This document shows, piece after piece, positions 28,782 through 38,502 of a DNA stretch of 64,000 nt. Below the pieces are notes generated by a model. The model worked only from the letters and a program-made list of their open reading frames with translations. It did not search any database and was not told the origin of the DNA. Source of the stretch: Anaerostipes rhamnosivorans (GTDB lineage: Bacteria; Bacillota; Clostridia; Lachnospirales; Lachnospiraceae); NCBI RefSeq assembly GCF_005280655.1, contig NZ_CP040058.1, forward strand, positions 2,332,001-2,396,000, in the 5' to 3' direction. A program made the position numbers and the translations under genes. Each line of letters opens with the position of its first letter. Positions within the stretch are counted from its first letter, which is position 1.

Positions 28782-29708
28782 CTAACCTCCTATTGTTCTT
28801 AAGATACGCTCCTTCTGTCTCCAAAGCTCTTTATCCCGATAGATATCCCAGGCAAGCTTCAGAAAATAAAACGCATAAATCCGTCCCGAAACAGTCAGGT
28901 CGGCTTCAAATCTTGCTTCTTCAAAATCCGGTTCCACATACAGACTTCCTCTGAACAGCGGCATCAAAACGCTCACAGCGGCAAGTGCCTGCCCTGTCGC
29001 GGCGGGGTCCTCAAACCCAAAGGTGATCTCTCCCGAGAGCTTCTTAGGAAGAAAATGTCTGATCCCCTTCTTGCTGTATCCAAACAGACGCCTGACTGCA
29101 CTGATCAATTCCTCATCTTCCAGCAGTTCCTTAAAAGAACCAGCCCTGTTTAAAATGTATTTTAATCTTTTGTACAGACGCTTACCTGTATTATAGCATC
29201 TTTGCAGGAAACTTTTCACCCTTTTTGTGAAAGACGGCTTTCTTGGCTCTTCCTCCTCAAAGGATTCCAAATCTTCCCCGTCCCAGGTATAATCCAGGAT
29301 ATCATCGGGAAGTTGCTCTTTCTCACTTGCCGGTTCCTCTGAAAGCGGCCGGGAAGTCTTCTGGGCTGCTCTGTCCGGCTCTTTTATATCCTTCCCAGAA
29401 TCCCTGATTTCTACCACATTATCCTCTGTTTTCCTGTTGAGAAAGGACCATCGCTTCTCATCAGAGCTGTAGACGGGGAGTCCCAGTATCCTTAGAGTAA
29501 TGCCTGGCTCCTCTCCTTCTCTCCACACAACCTTCATACGGACAAAAAAGAAAAGCCAGGAAATGCGGCCTCTGGCCCATTTCTCACTGCCGTTCCAGAC
29601 ACCCCGGCAGGCATAGCCGACAGGCGCAAACAGCACCAGAAGTAACAATGCAAGGAGACACAGCAGCAGTATTCCTATGATTTTTAAAATGATCCATAAA
29701 ACTGCCAT
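28782..29708 (-). CDS. DUF2953 (YtfI-like) membrane protein
   Basis: A single N-terminal membrane segment (about residues 4-27, Leu-rich) is followed by a soluble domain. A charged Glu/Pro/Ser-rich linker (about 95-150) separates two conserved parts, the last ending with GRIYAFYFLKLAWDIYRDKELW. I chose the ATG at 29708, after GAGGAG; a TTG at 29726 would overlap the previous gene. The pairing with ytfJ supports a sporulation role by inference. Confidence 0.82.
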   Translation of the reverse strand: MAVLWIILKIIGILLLCLLALLLLVLFAPVGYACRGVWNGSEKWARGRISWLFFFVRMKVVWREGEEPGITLRILGLPVYSSDEKRWSFLNRKTEDNVVEIRDSGKDIKEPDRAAQKTSRPLSEEPASEKEQLPDDILDYTWDGEDLESFEEEEPRKPSFTKRVKSFLQRCYNTGKRLYKRLKYILNRAGSFKELLEDEELISAVRRLFGYSKKGIRHFLPKKLSGEITFGFEDPAATGQALAAVSVLMPLFRGSLYVEPDFEEARFEADLTVSGRIYAFYFLKLAWDIYRDKELWRQKERILRTIGG

Positions 29709-29712
29709 TGCC

Positions 29713-30024
29713 TCACTCCTCTTCAAAAAATTCAGGAACCTGCAAAAGGCAACCCTGCTGTTTTATCTCTTCCACGATCCTTCTGACCATAACGAAGGCG
29801 TCCTGTTTAGAGACGGCACATCCCACAACGGTAACCTCTTTGTCCTGATAATAGTCCTTTAAAAGCTCCCGGTATTCGTATACTTCCAGAATTCCTACAT
29901 TTCCAAGCGGCAGTGTAATACAATATAACGAAGGAATGCTTTTTCCCTTTACAATCCGCTTTATTAACTTTGCTTTTGTGATCGTTAAAATTTCCGATAT
30001 GTAAACTTTTTCAGCAACCTTCAT
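29713..30024 (-). CDS. Conserved protein of unknown function, 103 residues
   Basis: I do not recognise this family. It has no signal peptide or membrane segment; the sequence reads as an alpha/beta domain with ITLPLGNVGILEVYEYREL in the middle and a helix near the end (FVMVRRIVEEIKQQG). The RBS is AAGGTGAT. It is 4 bp before the DUF2953 gene and after the pyk terminator, so it is the first gene of a likely three-gene sporulation operon. Confidence 0.75.
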   Translation of the reverse strand: MKVAEKVYISEILTITKAKLIKRIVKGKSIPSLYCITLPLGNVGILEVYEYRELLKDYYQDKEVTVVGCAVSKQDAFVMVRRIVEEIKQQGCLLQVPEFFEEE

Positions 30025-30038
30025 AAATTATCACCTTA

Positions 30039-30065
30039 CCAAAAAGGGGATGCTTTCACACCCCC
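30039..30065 (-). terminator. Terminator of pyk
   Basis: On the minus strand GGGGGTG pairs with CATCCCC around a 6-nt loop and is followed by TTTTTT; it lies about 10 bp past the pyk stop. Confidence 0.8.
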
Positions 30066-30074
30066 TGTCTATCC

Positions 30075-31508
30075 TTATTCGCCGATTTTTACTACTTTCA
30101 GCATGTTTGTCACGCCTTTTCCACGGTGGTCTGCCGGACCTCCTCCGGTCAGTACCAGGATGTCGTTCTCCTGTGCAAGATCTGCATTCAGTACGATATC
30201 CGTAGCTTCATCCAAAAGTTCTCTGGTAGAGGAAGCCTTATGTGACTTAAACGGACGCACTCCCCAGTAAAGCTGCATCTTACGCACAACCGCTTCATCC
30301 GGAGACAAGCCAATGATCTGTGCATCCGGTTTGAACTTAGATACGATCCTTGCCGTAAATCCGGACATACTGGACGCCAGGATACATTTTGCGTTAATAT
30401 TATGAGCAGTCTGTACAGCAGAATAAGCAACCGCTGCTGAGATTCCACGGCTTACATAGATGGAACGAAAATCTTTGATCTTCGTATCCAGATGCAGTTC
30501 TGTGGAGATGGCGATCTGGTTCATCATCCTTACGGCCTCCACAGGGTATTTCCCCTTCGCGGTTTCTCCAGAAAGCATAATCGCATCGGTTCCGTCATAA
30601 ATAGCATTGGCAACGTCTGTTACTTCCGCTCTTGTCGGACGTGGGTTTCTGATCATAGAGTCTAACATCTGTGTAGCTGTGATGACTGGCTTAAATGCAT
30701 TGTTGCATTTCTTAATGATTGCTTTCTGCATAAACGGAACTTCCTCTGCGGGAATTTCCACACCTAAATCTCCACGGGCTACCATGATTCCGTCAGAAGC
30801 CTGGATGATGGATTCAATATTTTCCACACCCTCCACGTTTTCAATTTTGGAGATAACGCCGACTTCCATGTTGTGGGCTTTTACGATGTCCTTGATCTCA
30901 TTGACTGCATCTGCGTTACGGATGAAAGAAGCCGCGATAAAATCAATGCCGTTTTCAAGTCCGAACTCAATGTCTCTCTTATCCTTTTCTGTGATGGAAG
31001 GAAGATTTACGCGCACGTTCGGTACGTTCACTCCCTTACGGCTTCCTAAAAGTCCGCCGTTTACAATTTCACATACAATATCTGTTCCGTCTTTGATCTC
31101 TTTGACTCTCAGTTCGATCAGACCGTCATCGATCAGGATTGTATTTCCTTCTGTGACATCCTGCGGAAGCTCTTCGTATGTAATTGCTACGATAGAATCA
31201 TTTCCTTTGATGTCCCTTGTGGTCAGAACAAATTCATTTCCTTCTTTTAATTCCACGTCTCCGTCTGTCTCCAGAAGTCCTGTACGGATCTCAGGTCCTT
31301 TTGTATCCAGTAAGATCGCGATCGGAATATTCAGTTCTTCACGGAATCTTTTAATTCTCTTGATCCTTCCAAGCTGTTCCTCATGGTCACCGTGAGAGAA
31401 ATTCAGCCTCGCGATATCCATTCCTTCCAGCATCAGCTGTTTGAGCACCGCATCATCATCTGTCGCAGGCCCCATCGTGCAAACAATCTTTGTTTTTTTT
31501 GTCAGCAT
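30075..31508 (-). CDS. pyk: Pyruvate kinase
   Basis: Last step of glycolysis: PEP and ADP to pyruvate and ATP. It has TKIVCTMGPAT at the N-terminus, the active-site block MVARGDLGVEIP, the loop MLSGETAKGKYP and a C-terminal allosteric domain. I chose the ATG at 31508 because AAAAGGAG lies just upstream; the frame to 31526 starts inside a poor context. 477 residues, so the extra C-terminal PEP-utilising domain found in Bacillus Pyk is absent. Confidence 0.97.
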   Translation of the reverse strand: MLTKKTKIVCTMGPATDDDAVLKQLMLEGMDIARLNFSHGDHEEQLGRIKRIKRFREELNIPIAILLDTKGPEIRTGLLETDGDVELKEGNEFVLTTRDIKGNDSIVAITYEELPQDVTEGNTILIDDGLIELRVKEIKDGTDIVCEIVNGGLLGSRKGVNVPNVRVNLPSITEKDKRDIEFGLENGIDFIAASFIRNADAVNEIKDIVKAHNMEVGVISKIENVEGVENIESIIQASDGIMVARGDLGVEIPAEEVPFMQKAIIKKCNNAFKPVITATQMLDSMIRNPRPTRAEVTDVANAIYDGTDAIMLSGETAKGKYPVEAVRMMNQIAISTELHLDTKIKDFRSIYVSRGISAAVAYSAVQTAHNINAKCILASSMSGFTARIVSKFKPDAQIIGLSPDEAVVRKMQLYWGVRPFKSHKASSTRELLDEATDIVLNADLAQENDILVLTGGGPADHRGKGVTNMLKVVKIGE

Positions 31509-31555
31509 AGTTAATCTCCTTTTCATAACAATGTATAATCAATTAATTGTAATAA

Positions 31556-32452
31556 TTAATTATTTCCTTTATCGTCCTTTTTGACATGGATATGAGTAAA
31601 CAGATGATCCTGGCAATACTCATAATTCCCGTCACATTTGGAACAGTACCGGAATTCCAGTGTGGGATCGTCCAATTCTGTCCGGTGGCAGACGGCACAT
31701 TCATGCCTTGCGCCATTTTTCTTTGGTTCCACATGTCCAGCCGGTTCCCCGAACTGGGCTTTGCGTTTCCTCTGTTTTACTTTCTGGCTGAATCTGGCTC
31801 CCTTTGCTTTCATTTTCTTTGTTGAGAAAAAGAACAGAACAAAGTTAAGCAGTGCGACCACTATAGATACTTTAATCGAAATTCCCATGACTGTAAAGTC
31901 TGTTGCGATAAAAAATGTATAAAAAAGGTACGCGGCGTCAAGATATGCCAGCCATTTTACCTTCATCGGAATGATCATATAAAAGAGTACCTGCATGTCA
32001 GGAAACATCATAGCGTAAGCCAGGAACAGAGATAAGTTCAGATAAAAAGTATCCATCTCCACAAACATAGCGCTCATCTGCCCTCCTGAAACCGTGAGGA
32101 TCAGATATGTAAGAAAAGCCCCTGCAACTGTTCCGATAACACCGATCAGGTAATACATAGTAAAGCGGAAGCTTCCCCATACCTGTTCCAGAGACGATGC
32201 GATCGAATAATAAAACAACAGCACAAAGATCATAAAGAACAAGTTTGTAGACGGTGCGATCAGCAAAAACGTAAAGATCCTCCATACTTGTCCATGCATT
32301 ACAAGATAAGGATTCAGCGAAAACAGACTGTACAACTCCGGCGCTGCAAACTGTACAAGGATCCCAACCACGTATAAAAGAATAATATACTTTGGAAGCC
32401 CTGGGATGGAAAACCGCCCGAACTTCCTCTCAAGCTTATTTAACCAATTCAT
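31556..32452 (-). CDS. Rhomboid-like membrane protein with C-terminal zinc ribbon
   Basis: 298 residues with about six membrane segments (residues 20-215) arranged like rhomboid/derlin proteins, including GQVWRIFTFLLIAPS (rhomboid-like WR motif). No GxSG serine and no second catalytic His are visible, so it is probably not a protease. After a basic linker (KQRKRKAQ) comes a Cys/His-rich tail: CAVC, CSKC and CQDHLFTHIH, probably a zinc ribbon. It lies 12 bp after corA and before pyk. The function is unknown. Confidence 0.75.
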   Translation of the reverse strand: MNWLNKLERKFGRFSIPGLPKYIILLYVVGILVQFAAPELYSLFSLNPYLVMHGQVWRIFTFLLIAPSTNLFFMIFVLLFYYSIASSLEQVWGSFRFTMYYLIGVIGTVAGAFLTYLILTVSGGQMSAMFVEMDTFYLNLSLFLAYAMMFPDMQVLFYMIIPMKVKWLAYLDAAYLFYTFFIATDFTVMGISIKVSIVVALLNFVLFFFSTKKMKAKGARFSQKVKQRKRKAQFGEPAGHVEPKKNGARHECAVCHRTELDDPTLEFRYCSKCDGNYEYCQDHLFTHIHVKKDDKGNN

Positions 32453-32464
32453 ATGTTACCTTTC

Positions 32465-33397
32465 CTAAAATGTTTTTTTCTTTCCTAATACAATACTTCC
32501 GATCACTGTCAGCACCACAGACACCCCAACAAGTCCAAAAAATCCAAAACGGCTGTCCGCAAAGGGCACAGGCACGTTCATCCCCCAAAAACTGGCGATC
32601 ATCGTCGGTATGGACATGACAATGGTGATCACCGCCAGAACCTTCATGACAATGTTCAGATTATTGGAGATAACGGACGCATAGGCATCCATTGTGCCGC
32701 TCAGGATATTGCTGTAGATGTCAGACATCTCAATTGCCTGCTTGTTCTCAATGATGACGTCATCCAGAAGTTCTTCATCCTCCGGATACTGCTTAATCTT
32801 CTCGATCTTTAACAGGCGCTCTAAAACAAGCTCATTTCCCCTCAGTGAAGTGGAGAAATAAACCAGACTCTTTTCCAGCTCCAAAAGCTCGATCAGCTCC
32901 TGATTCTTTGTGGAAATATGAAGCTGTTTTTCAACCTCATCGCTTTTTTTATCAATAATCCGCAGGTACTGAAGGTAGAGTGAGGCATTGCGAAACAAGA
33001 TCTGCAGTATGAATCTAGTCTTCTTATAAGTCCAGAAGTTTCGGACCCTTCCCTCTTTGAAGTTGGAAAGCACCGGCGTGTCCATCAGGCAGATGGTGAT
33101 CAGGCACAGATCTGTCAATATGATTCCGCACGGGATCGTCACAAAGTAGTTCTTTTCTTTTCTCTCTTCTGTGATGGGCACATCCACGATGATCAAGGTA
33201 TAGTTGTCCTCAACCTCGATACGGGAACGTTCTTCCTCATCCAGAGGCGCTTTTAAATGATCCAAATCAATCTGATACTTTTGGGATAGTTCCACCAACT
33301 CTGTGGCTGTAGGGTCCACCACAGAAATCCAACAGCCCTCTATGGACTCAGATATTTCGTTGATCCGGCCATCCATTGTCCGAAAAATTTGTATCAT
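32465..33397 (-). CDS. corA: CorA-family divalent cation transporter
   Basis: Mg2+/Co2+ channel family. A large cytoplasmic N-terminal domain (1-245) with a long helix is followed by two C-terminal membrane segments. The selectivity motif GMN is in SFWGMNVPVPFAD, and the protein ends with a basic KKKTF. The length of 310 is typical. It lies between the LysM gene and the rhomboid-like gene, all on the same strand. Confidence 0.92.
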   Translation of the reverse strand: MIQIFRTMDGRINEISESIEGCWISVVDPTATELVELSQKYQIDLDHLKAPLDEEERSRIEVEDNYTLIIVDVPITEERKEKNYFVTIPCGIILTDLCLITICLMDTPVLSNFKEGRVRNFWTYKKTRFILQILFRNASLYLQYLRIIDKKSDEVEKQLHISTKNQELIELLELEKSLVYFSTSLRGNELVLERLLKIEKIKQYPEDEELLDDVIIENKQAIEMSDIYSNILSGTMDAYASVISNNLNIVMKVLAVITIVMSIPTMIASFWGMNVPVPFADSRFGFFGLVGVSVVLTVIGSIVLGKKKTF

Positions 33398-33425
33398 TTA
33401 GGTCTCCTTCCACTTCGCTGCGGTA

Positions 33426-33451
33426 ACAGGCAGATGACACCATCCGCCTGT
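33426..33451 (-). promoter_or_regulatory. Hairpin in the corA leader
   Basis: On the minus strand ACAGGCGGATG and CATCTGCCTGT pair over 11 bp (one G-T) around GTGT. It has no T run, so it is not a standard terminator. It is 29 bp upstream of the corA ATG and 33 bp after the LysM gene. Confidence 0.4.
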
Positions 33452-33483
33452 TTTCCACGAGTTCACGTTTCATTATAGAGATA

Positions 33484-33828
33484 TTATTTCTCTTTGTCAA
33501 TTAACAGAACTGTCCCTACAGGCAGGGTAAGCTCACTGACACTTTTGTTTGATTTCGCTAATTTTTCAAAGGAAACATTCTTATTTTCCATAATATTCAT
33601 AAGTGTGTCGCCTTCTTTCACCACATATGGCTCAAAAGCACCTGAAATCACCGGTCCCGCTGCCGGAATACATAACTCATCACCAATCTGCAGGTTGTAA
33701 ATGTTTACATAAGGATTCCTCCTCATGATATCCCTTACTCTCACATTATATTGTTTTGCAATCTGATATAAGGTATCTTTTTCCTTGATTACATAAACAA
33801 TTCCATTACAGTTTCCCCGTTCTGTCAT
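33484..33828 (-). CDS. Double LysM-domain protein
   Basis: 114 residues made of two LysM modules: VYVIKEKDTLYQIAKQYNV (about 12-30) with the end LQIGDELCIP, and PYVVKEGDTLMNIMENKNV (about 69-87) with VGTVLLIDKEK. LysM binds GlcNAc in peptidoglycan or chitin. There is no signal peptide or membrane segment, so a mother-cell spore-coat protein acting on the forespore is one possibility; this is inference. Confidence 0.85.
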   Translation of the reverse strand: MTERGNCNGIVYVIKEKDTLYQIAKQYNVRVRDIMRRNPYVNIYNLQIGDELCIPAAGPVISGAFEPYVVKEGDTLMNIMENKNVSFEKLAKSNKSVSELTLPVGTVLLIDKEK

Positions 33829-33962
33829 ATTTTATTCTTTCCTTTGCCTTTTTCTTATAGACTATGCCTTGTTTTTCATTTGTTTCCGATTAATTTTAGT
33901 GAATTTTTTTCTCATCCTTTTTTCCTGCACTATTTAATAGGTAAGAAGAGATCAGTTGAATC

Positions 33963-33991
33963 TTGTTATTTCAATTTCTTTATTTTATAAT
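33963..33991 (+). promoter_or_regulatory. Candidate promoter of the 1,404-residue activase gene
   Basis: TTGTTA (33963-33968) and TATAAT (33986-33991) are 17 bp apart, 37 bp before the ATG at 34029. Confidence 0.65.
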
Positions 33992-34028
33992 AAGACTACT
34001 ATCGAAAGGAAAGTAGGTTACAATTAAG

Positions 34029-37000
34029 ATGAAACGATTAGGAATTGATATCGGCTCTACCACCGTTAAAGTGGCGGTGATCGATGAGCAGCACAATATA
34101 CTGTTCTCAGACTATGAGAGACATTATGCAAATATACAGGAAACCCTGGCTTCTCTTTTAAGAAAGGCCAAAGACCAGATCGGCGATCTCACCTTTGCCC
34201 CTACAGTGACAGGCTCTGGCGGACTTTCTATTTCCTCTTATCTGGAAATCCCATTCTGCCAGGAGGTTGTCTGTGTTTCCACAGCACTCCAGGACTACGC
34301 TCCGAGAACTGACGTGGCCATTGAACTGGGCGGAGAGGATGCGAAGATCATTTATTTCACCAACGGCATTGACCAGCGCATGAACGGTGTCTGTGCCGGC
34401 GGTACTGGTTCATTCATTGACCAGATGGCATCTCTGCTTCAGACAGACGCCGCAGGACTGAATGAATATGCCAAGAATTATGACACGATCTACCCCATCG
34501 CAGCCCGCTGCGGTGTGTTTGCCAAATCAGACATCCAGCCTTTGATCAACGAAGGCGCCACAAAAGAAAATCTAGCGGCTTCCATCTTCCAGGCCGTGGT
34601 CAATCAGACCATCAGCGGTCTTGCCTGCGGAAAACCGATCCGAGGCAACGTGGCCTTTTTGGGAGGGCCTCTGCATTTCCTCTCTGAATTGAAAGAGGCT
34701 TTCATTCGTACTCTTGGTCTTGAAGGTGAGGCGATCATCGCTCCAAACCACTCTCACTTATTTGCGGCCGTAGGAGCTGCTCTGAATTCCAAGGATGAGG
34801 TGACGACAAATTTCACTGATCTCCTGGAACACTTCAGCAGGAAGATCGAACTGAACCATGAGGTTGACCGGCTGGAGCCTTTATTTAAAGATGATCAGGA
34901 ATACCAGATGTTTTTAAAAGATCATAACCGCCACATTGTAAAGCGCGGGGATCTCTCTACATATGAAGGCAACTGTTATCTGGGGATCGATGCCGGCTCC
35001 ACTACTACAAAGGTGGCATTAGTAAGCGAAAAAGGAGATCTTCTTTACAGTTACTACACCAATAACAATGGAAATCCTCTTAACGCGACCATTGACGCCC
35101 TCAGAGAGATCGATTCGCAGATGCCGAAAGAGGCAAACATCGTCTCTTCCTGTTCCACAGGCTACGGCGAACATCTGATCAAAGCTGCGCTGAATCTAGA
35201 TTACGGTGAAGTGGAGACCATTGCCCATTACTATGCGGCCGCATTTTTTGATCCAAATGTAGACTGTATCCTGGATATTGGCGGCCAGGACATGAAGTGC
35301 ATCAAGATCAAGAACGGAGTCGTGGACAATGTACTGCTCAATGAGGCCTGTTCCTCCGGCTGTGGCTCCTTTATCGAGACCTTCGCCAAGTCCCTGAACT
35401 ATTCTGTACAGGACTTTGCCAAAGTGGCTCTGACCTCAAAGACACCGATCGACCTTGGGTCCCGCTGTACAGTATTTATGAATTCAAAGGTAAAACAGGC
35501 ACAGAAGGAAGGTGCCAGCGTGGGGGATATCTCCGCCGGTCTTGCTTACTCTGTCATTAAAAACGCGCTTTTAAAGGTTATCAAGCTGACAGATCCTAAA
35601 TCTCTCGGTGAACACATTGTTGTTCAGGGAGGAACATTCTACAATGACGCTGTTTTGAGAAGCTTTGAGCGCATCTCTGGATGCCATGCCATCCGGCCGG
35701 ACATCGCCGGTATCATGGGGGCCTTCGGGGCTGCACTGATCGCCAAGGAACGTTTTAAGACAGAACACACACAGACACAGATGCTGCCAATGAAAGATAT
35801 TTTTGCCTTGACCGTAGACACTTCTATGACACGCTGCAAGGGCTGTACCAACAACTGTCTGCTGACCATCAACAAGTTTTCCAACGGCGGCCGCTACATC
35901 ACCGGAAACCGCTGCGAACGCGGAGTCGGCGGCAAAGCAAATAAGGACAATATCCCGAACCTGTATGACTACAAACTGGAGCGAACCTTCGGTTATGATT
36001 CTATTCCCGCCGATGAAGCCAGGCGCGGAGTTATTGGTATTCCAAGGGTTCTGAACATTTACGAGAATTATCCGTTCTGGCATACATTTTTTACGAAGCT
36101 TGGATTTTCTGTAGTTCTGTCGCCCGAATCTTCCAGGAAGATTTATGAGCTGGGAATTGAATCCATCCCAAGTGAATCCGAGTGTTACCCTGCGAAGCTT
36201 GCTCACGGCCATGTGATGTGGCTGATCAAACAGGGGATCAAGGATATCTTCTATCCATGCATTCCTTACGAACGCAATGAGACGGAAGAGGCCAACAACC
36301 ACTACAACTGTCCAATCGTGACATCCTATGCGGAAAATATTAAGAACAACATGGAAGAACTGCGGACAGAGAATATCAACTTCATGAATCCTTTCCTTGC
36401 CCTGGATAACCAGGAAGCTCTGAAACCAAGACTTTTTGAGGAATTGGGTGAGAAATACGGCATCACTGCGCCAGAGATTAACGAGGCCGTGAGGGCTGCG
36501 TTTGATGAACTGGATCATGTGAGAAAAGACATACAGAACCAGGGGGAAGAAGTTCTGGCCTATCTGGCGGAAACCGGGCGGACCGGTATTGTGCTCTGCG
36601 GGCGCCCGTACCACATTGATCCTGAGATCAACCACGGAATCCCTGAACTGATCAACTCCTACGGCATCGCTGTGCTGACGGAAGATTCCATTTCCCATTT
36701 ATCCAAGGTAGACCGTCCTCTGAATGTATCTGACCAATGGATGTACCACTCAAGACTGTATGGTGCCGCCAACTATGCCAAATCCAACAAGCAGCTGGAA
36801 GTGATCCAGTTAAATTCCTTCGGATGCGGCCTGGATGCAGTTACCACCGATACCGTCAACGAGATCCTCACCCGCTCCGGAAGGATCTATACAGTGTTAA
36901 AAATCGATGAGGTTAATAACCTGGGCGCAGCCAGAATCAGGATCCGATCTCTGATCAGTGCGGTCCGCGTCAGAAAAAAACATAACATTGAACCAAAACC

Positions 37001-38243
37001 GGTGTCTGCTGCCATGAAGCGTATAGAATTTACAAAAGAAATGGCAAAAGAATACACAATTTTGATCCCACAGATGTCACCGATCCACTTTTCTATGTTG
37101 GAACCAGCCTTAAAATCCTGCGGATATAAGGTCAAAGTTTTAAAACAGGGCGGAATGAAAGACGTGAATACAGGGCTTAAGTATGTTAACAATGATGCAT
37201 GTTATCCGTCCCTGATCGTCATCGGTCAGCTGATGAACGCTTTATTGTCAGGCAAATATGATACAGATAAGATTGCCCTGGCTATCAGTCAGACCGGCGG
37301 CGGCTGCCGTGCCACAAGCTATATCAGCTTCATCCGGCGGGCGCTTCAGAATGCCGGATACGGGCATATTCCGGTCATTGGCATCAGTACCCAGGGGATT
37401 GAGAAAAACAGCGGTTTTAAACTCTCTCCCGGCCTATTAAACCGGGCTGTCCAGGCCATTGTCTATGGAGATTTATTTATGAGGGTCGTTTACCGAACCC
37501 GTCCATATGAAAAGGAAAAGGGGTCCGTAAACCGCCTTCACAAACGCTGGGAAGCCAAGTGTAAACGTGATGTTATGAAAGGCAGCCTGACCACATTCTC
37601 AAAGAACATCAGAGGCATCATCCGGGACTTTGATGAGATTCCTTTGACGGACGAGAAAAAACCGAGAGTTGGAATTGTAGGTGAGATTCTTGTTAAATTC
37701 CTGCCGGATGCCAACAACCATCTGGTAGAGCTTCTGGAACGGGAAGGCGCCGAGGCCGTTGTCCCTGATCTTCTGGACTTCTTTATGTACGGTTTCTACA
37801 ATAGCAACTTCAAATACCGATATCTTGGAAAGTCTAAGAAGACAGCCATCATCTGCAACTCCGGTATCTGGGTGGTGGAACAGTATAGAAAGACCCTGCG
37901 CAAAGAGCTCTCTAAGAGCAAACGTTTTGACGAGCCCGCCTACATCAAAGATCTGGCAGCCTATGCCAAACCGTTCGTTTCCATCGGAAACCAGACCGGG
38001 GAGGGCTGGTTCCTCACCGGAGAGATGGTGGAGCTGATCCACAGCGGCGCACCAAATATCGTATGTACACAGCCGTTTGCCTGCCTGCCGAACCATGTGG
38101 TAGGAAAGGGCGTCATCAAAGAACTCCGCCAGGCATTCCCTGAGTCCAACATCGTTGCCATCGACTACGATCCCGGAGCCAGTGAAGTCAACCAGATCAA
38201 CCGGATCAAGCTGATGCTCTCAGCAGCCGTAAAAAACTTATGA
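34029..38243 (+). CDS. Double-domain acyl-CoA dehydratase activase-related protein
   Basis: Large protein of the BadF/HgdC ATPase family, whose relatives use ATP to push an electron from a [4Fe-4S] cluster into 2-hydroxyacyl-CoA dehydratases. Two ASKHA ATPase domains are present: [16 protein letters not shown] (residue 4) and [15 protein letters not shown] (about 315). The second has CSSGCGSF (about 440). A Cys-rich segment [11 protein letters not shown] (about 601) follows, then a DUF2229 region and an HgdB-like C-terminal part with several Cys (e.g. [15 protein letters not shown]). The true substrate of this 1,400-residue family is not established. It is monocistronic with its own promoter and terminator. 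Confidence 0.9.
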   Translation: MKRLGIDIGSTTVKVAVIDEQHNILFSDYERHYANIQETLASLLRKAKDQIGDLTFAPTVTGSGGLSISSYLEIPFCQEVVCVSTALQDYAPRTDVAIELGGEDAKIIYFTNGIDQRMNGVCAGGTGSFIDQMASLLQTDAAGLNEYAKNYDTIYPIAARCGVFAKSDIQPLINEGATKENLAASIFQAVVNQTISGLACGKPIRGNVAFLGGPLHFLSELKEAFIRTLGLEGEAIIAPNHSHLFAAVGAALNSKDEVTTNFTDLLEHFSRKIELNHEVDRLEPLFKDDQEYQMFLKDHNRHIVKRGDLSTYEGNCYLGIDAGSTTTKVALVSEKGDLLYSYYTNNNGNPLNATIDALREIDSQMPKEANIVSSCSTGYGEHLIKAALNLDYGEVETIAHYYAAAFFDPNVDCILDIGGQDMKCIKIKNGVVDNVLLNEACSSGCGSFIETFAKSLNYSVQDFAKVALTSKTPIDLGSRCTVFMNSKVKQAQKEGASVGDISAGLAYSVIKNALLKVIKLTDPKSLGEHIVVQGGTFYNDAVLRSFERISGCHAIRPDIAGIMGAFGAALIAKERFKTEHTQTQMLPMKDIFALTVDTSMTRCKGCTNNCLLTINKFSNGGRYITGNRCERGVGGKANKDNIPNLYDYKLERTFGYDSIPADEARRGVIGIPRVLNIYENYPFWHTFFTKLGFSVVLSPESSRKIYELGIESIPSESECYPAKLAHGHVMWLIKQGIKDIFYPCIPYERNETEEANNHYNCPIVTSYAENIKNNMEELRTENINFMNPFLALDNQEALKPRLFEELGEKYGITAPEINEAVRAAFDELDHVRKDIQNQGEEVLAYLAETGRTGIVLCGRPYHIDPEINHGIPELINSYGIAVLTEDSISHLSKVDRPLNVSDQWMYHSRLYGAANYAKSNKQLEVIQLNSFGCGLDAVTTDTVNEILTRSGRIYTVLKIDEVNNLGAARIRIRSLISAVRVRKKHNIEPKPVSAAMKRIEFTKEMAKEYTILIPQMSPIHFSMLEPALKSCGYKVKVLKQGGMKDVNTGLKYVNNDACYPSLIVIGQLMNALLSGKYDTDKIALAISQTGGGCRATSYISFIRRALQNAGYGHIPVIGISTQGIEKNSGFKLSPGLLNRAVQAIVYGDLFMRVVYRTRPYEKEKGSVNRLHKRWEAKCKRDVMKGSLTTFSKNIRGIIRDFDEIPLTDEKKPRVGIVGEILVKFLPDANNHLVELLEREGAEAVVPDLLDFFMYGFYNSNFKYRYLGKSKKTAIICNSGIWVVEQYRKTLRKELSKSKRFDEPAYIKDLAAYAKPFVSIGNQTGEGWFLTGEMVELIHSGAPNIVCTQPFACLPNHVVGKGVIKELRQAFPESNIVAIDYDPGASEVNQINRIKLMLSAAVKNL

Positions 38244-38380
38244 CATGTTCCACATGATTTCCGTTCGGCTCTTAGAATGCCTCACTCCAATCATGTAGAA
38301 CATGGACGTAATGTCTGCTGGATAAGGATGACAGCTAAACAAAAGGTGCCATCCTACGATAATTTTTCTTCATTGTAGGT
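38241..38380. repeat. Dispersed intergenic repeat, copy 1
   Basis: The first 82 bp match 61081-61162 with about four mismatches. Bases from about 38301 onward also match, more loosely, the arms at 61251-61331 and (inverted) 61360-61439, including an ACAAAAGG-GCCA-CCTACGATA-TTTTTCTTCATTGT core. Internal arms TTCCACATGATT and AATCATGTAGAA can form a hairpin. It begins exactly at the stop codon of the upstream gene. Confidence 0.8.
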
Positions 38381-38388
38381 ATAAATAG

Positions 38389-38426
38389 AAACAGCAGTCT
38401 GTAAAAATTACAGACTGCTGTTTTTT
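38389..38426 (+). terminator. Terminator of the activase gene
   Basis: AAACAGCAGTCTGTAA and TTACAGACTGCTGTTT are a perfect 16-bp stem with an AAA loop and a following T run. It lies just past the repeat element. Confidence 0.9.
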
Positions 38427-38502
38427 CTCTTTTGTATGTCATTATATTATCATAATCTGTCGATAAATTCAAGAGCTGTGATTCATACCTTTATATCTGT
38501 CT

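Noticed and set aside
33398..33483. M-box or other Mg2+ riboswitch before corA
   Set aside because: The gap is only 86 bp and shows one simple hairpin without the conserved M-box elements.
35571..36698. A 375-codon open frame on the minus strand opposite the activase gene
   Set aside because: It is antisense to a clear 1,404-residue gene, has no recognisable domain and is the usual mirror of a codon-biased gene.
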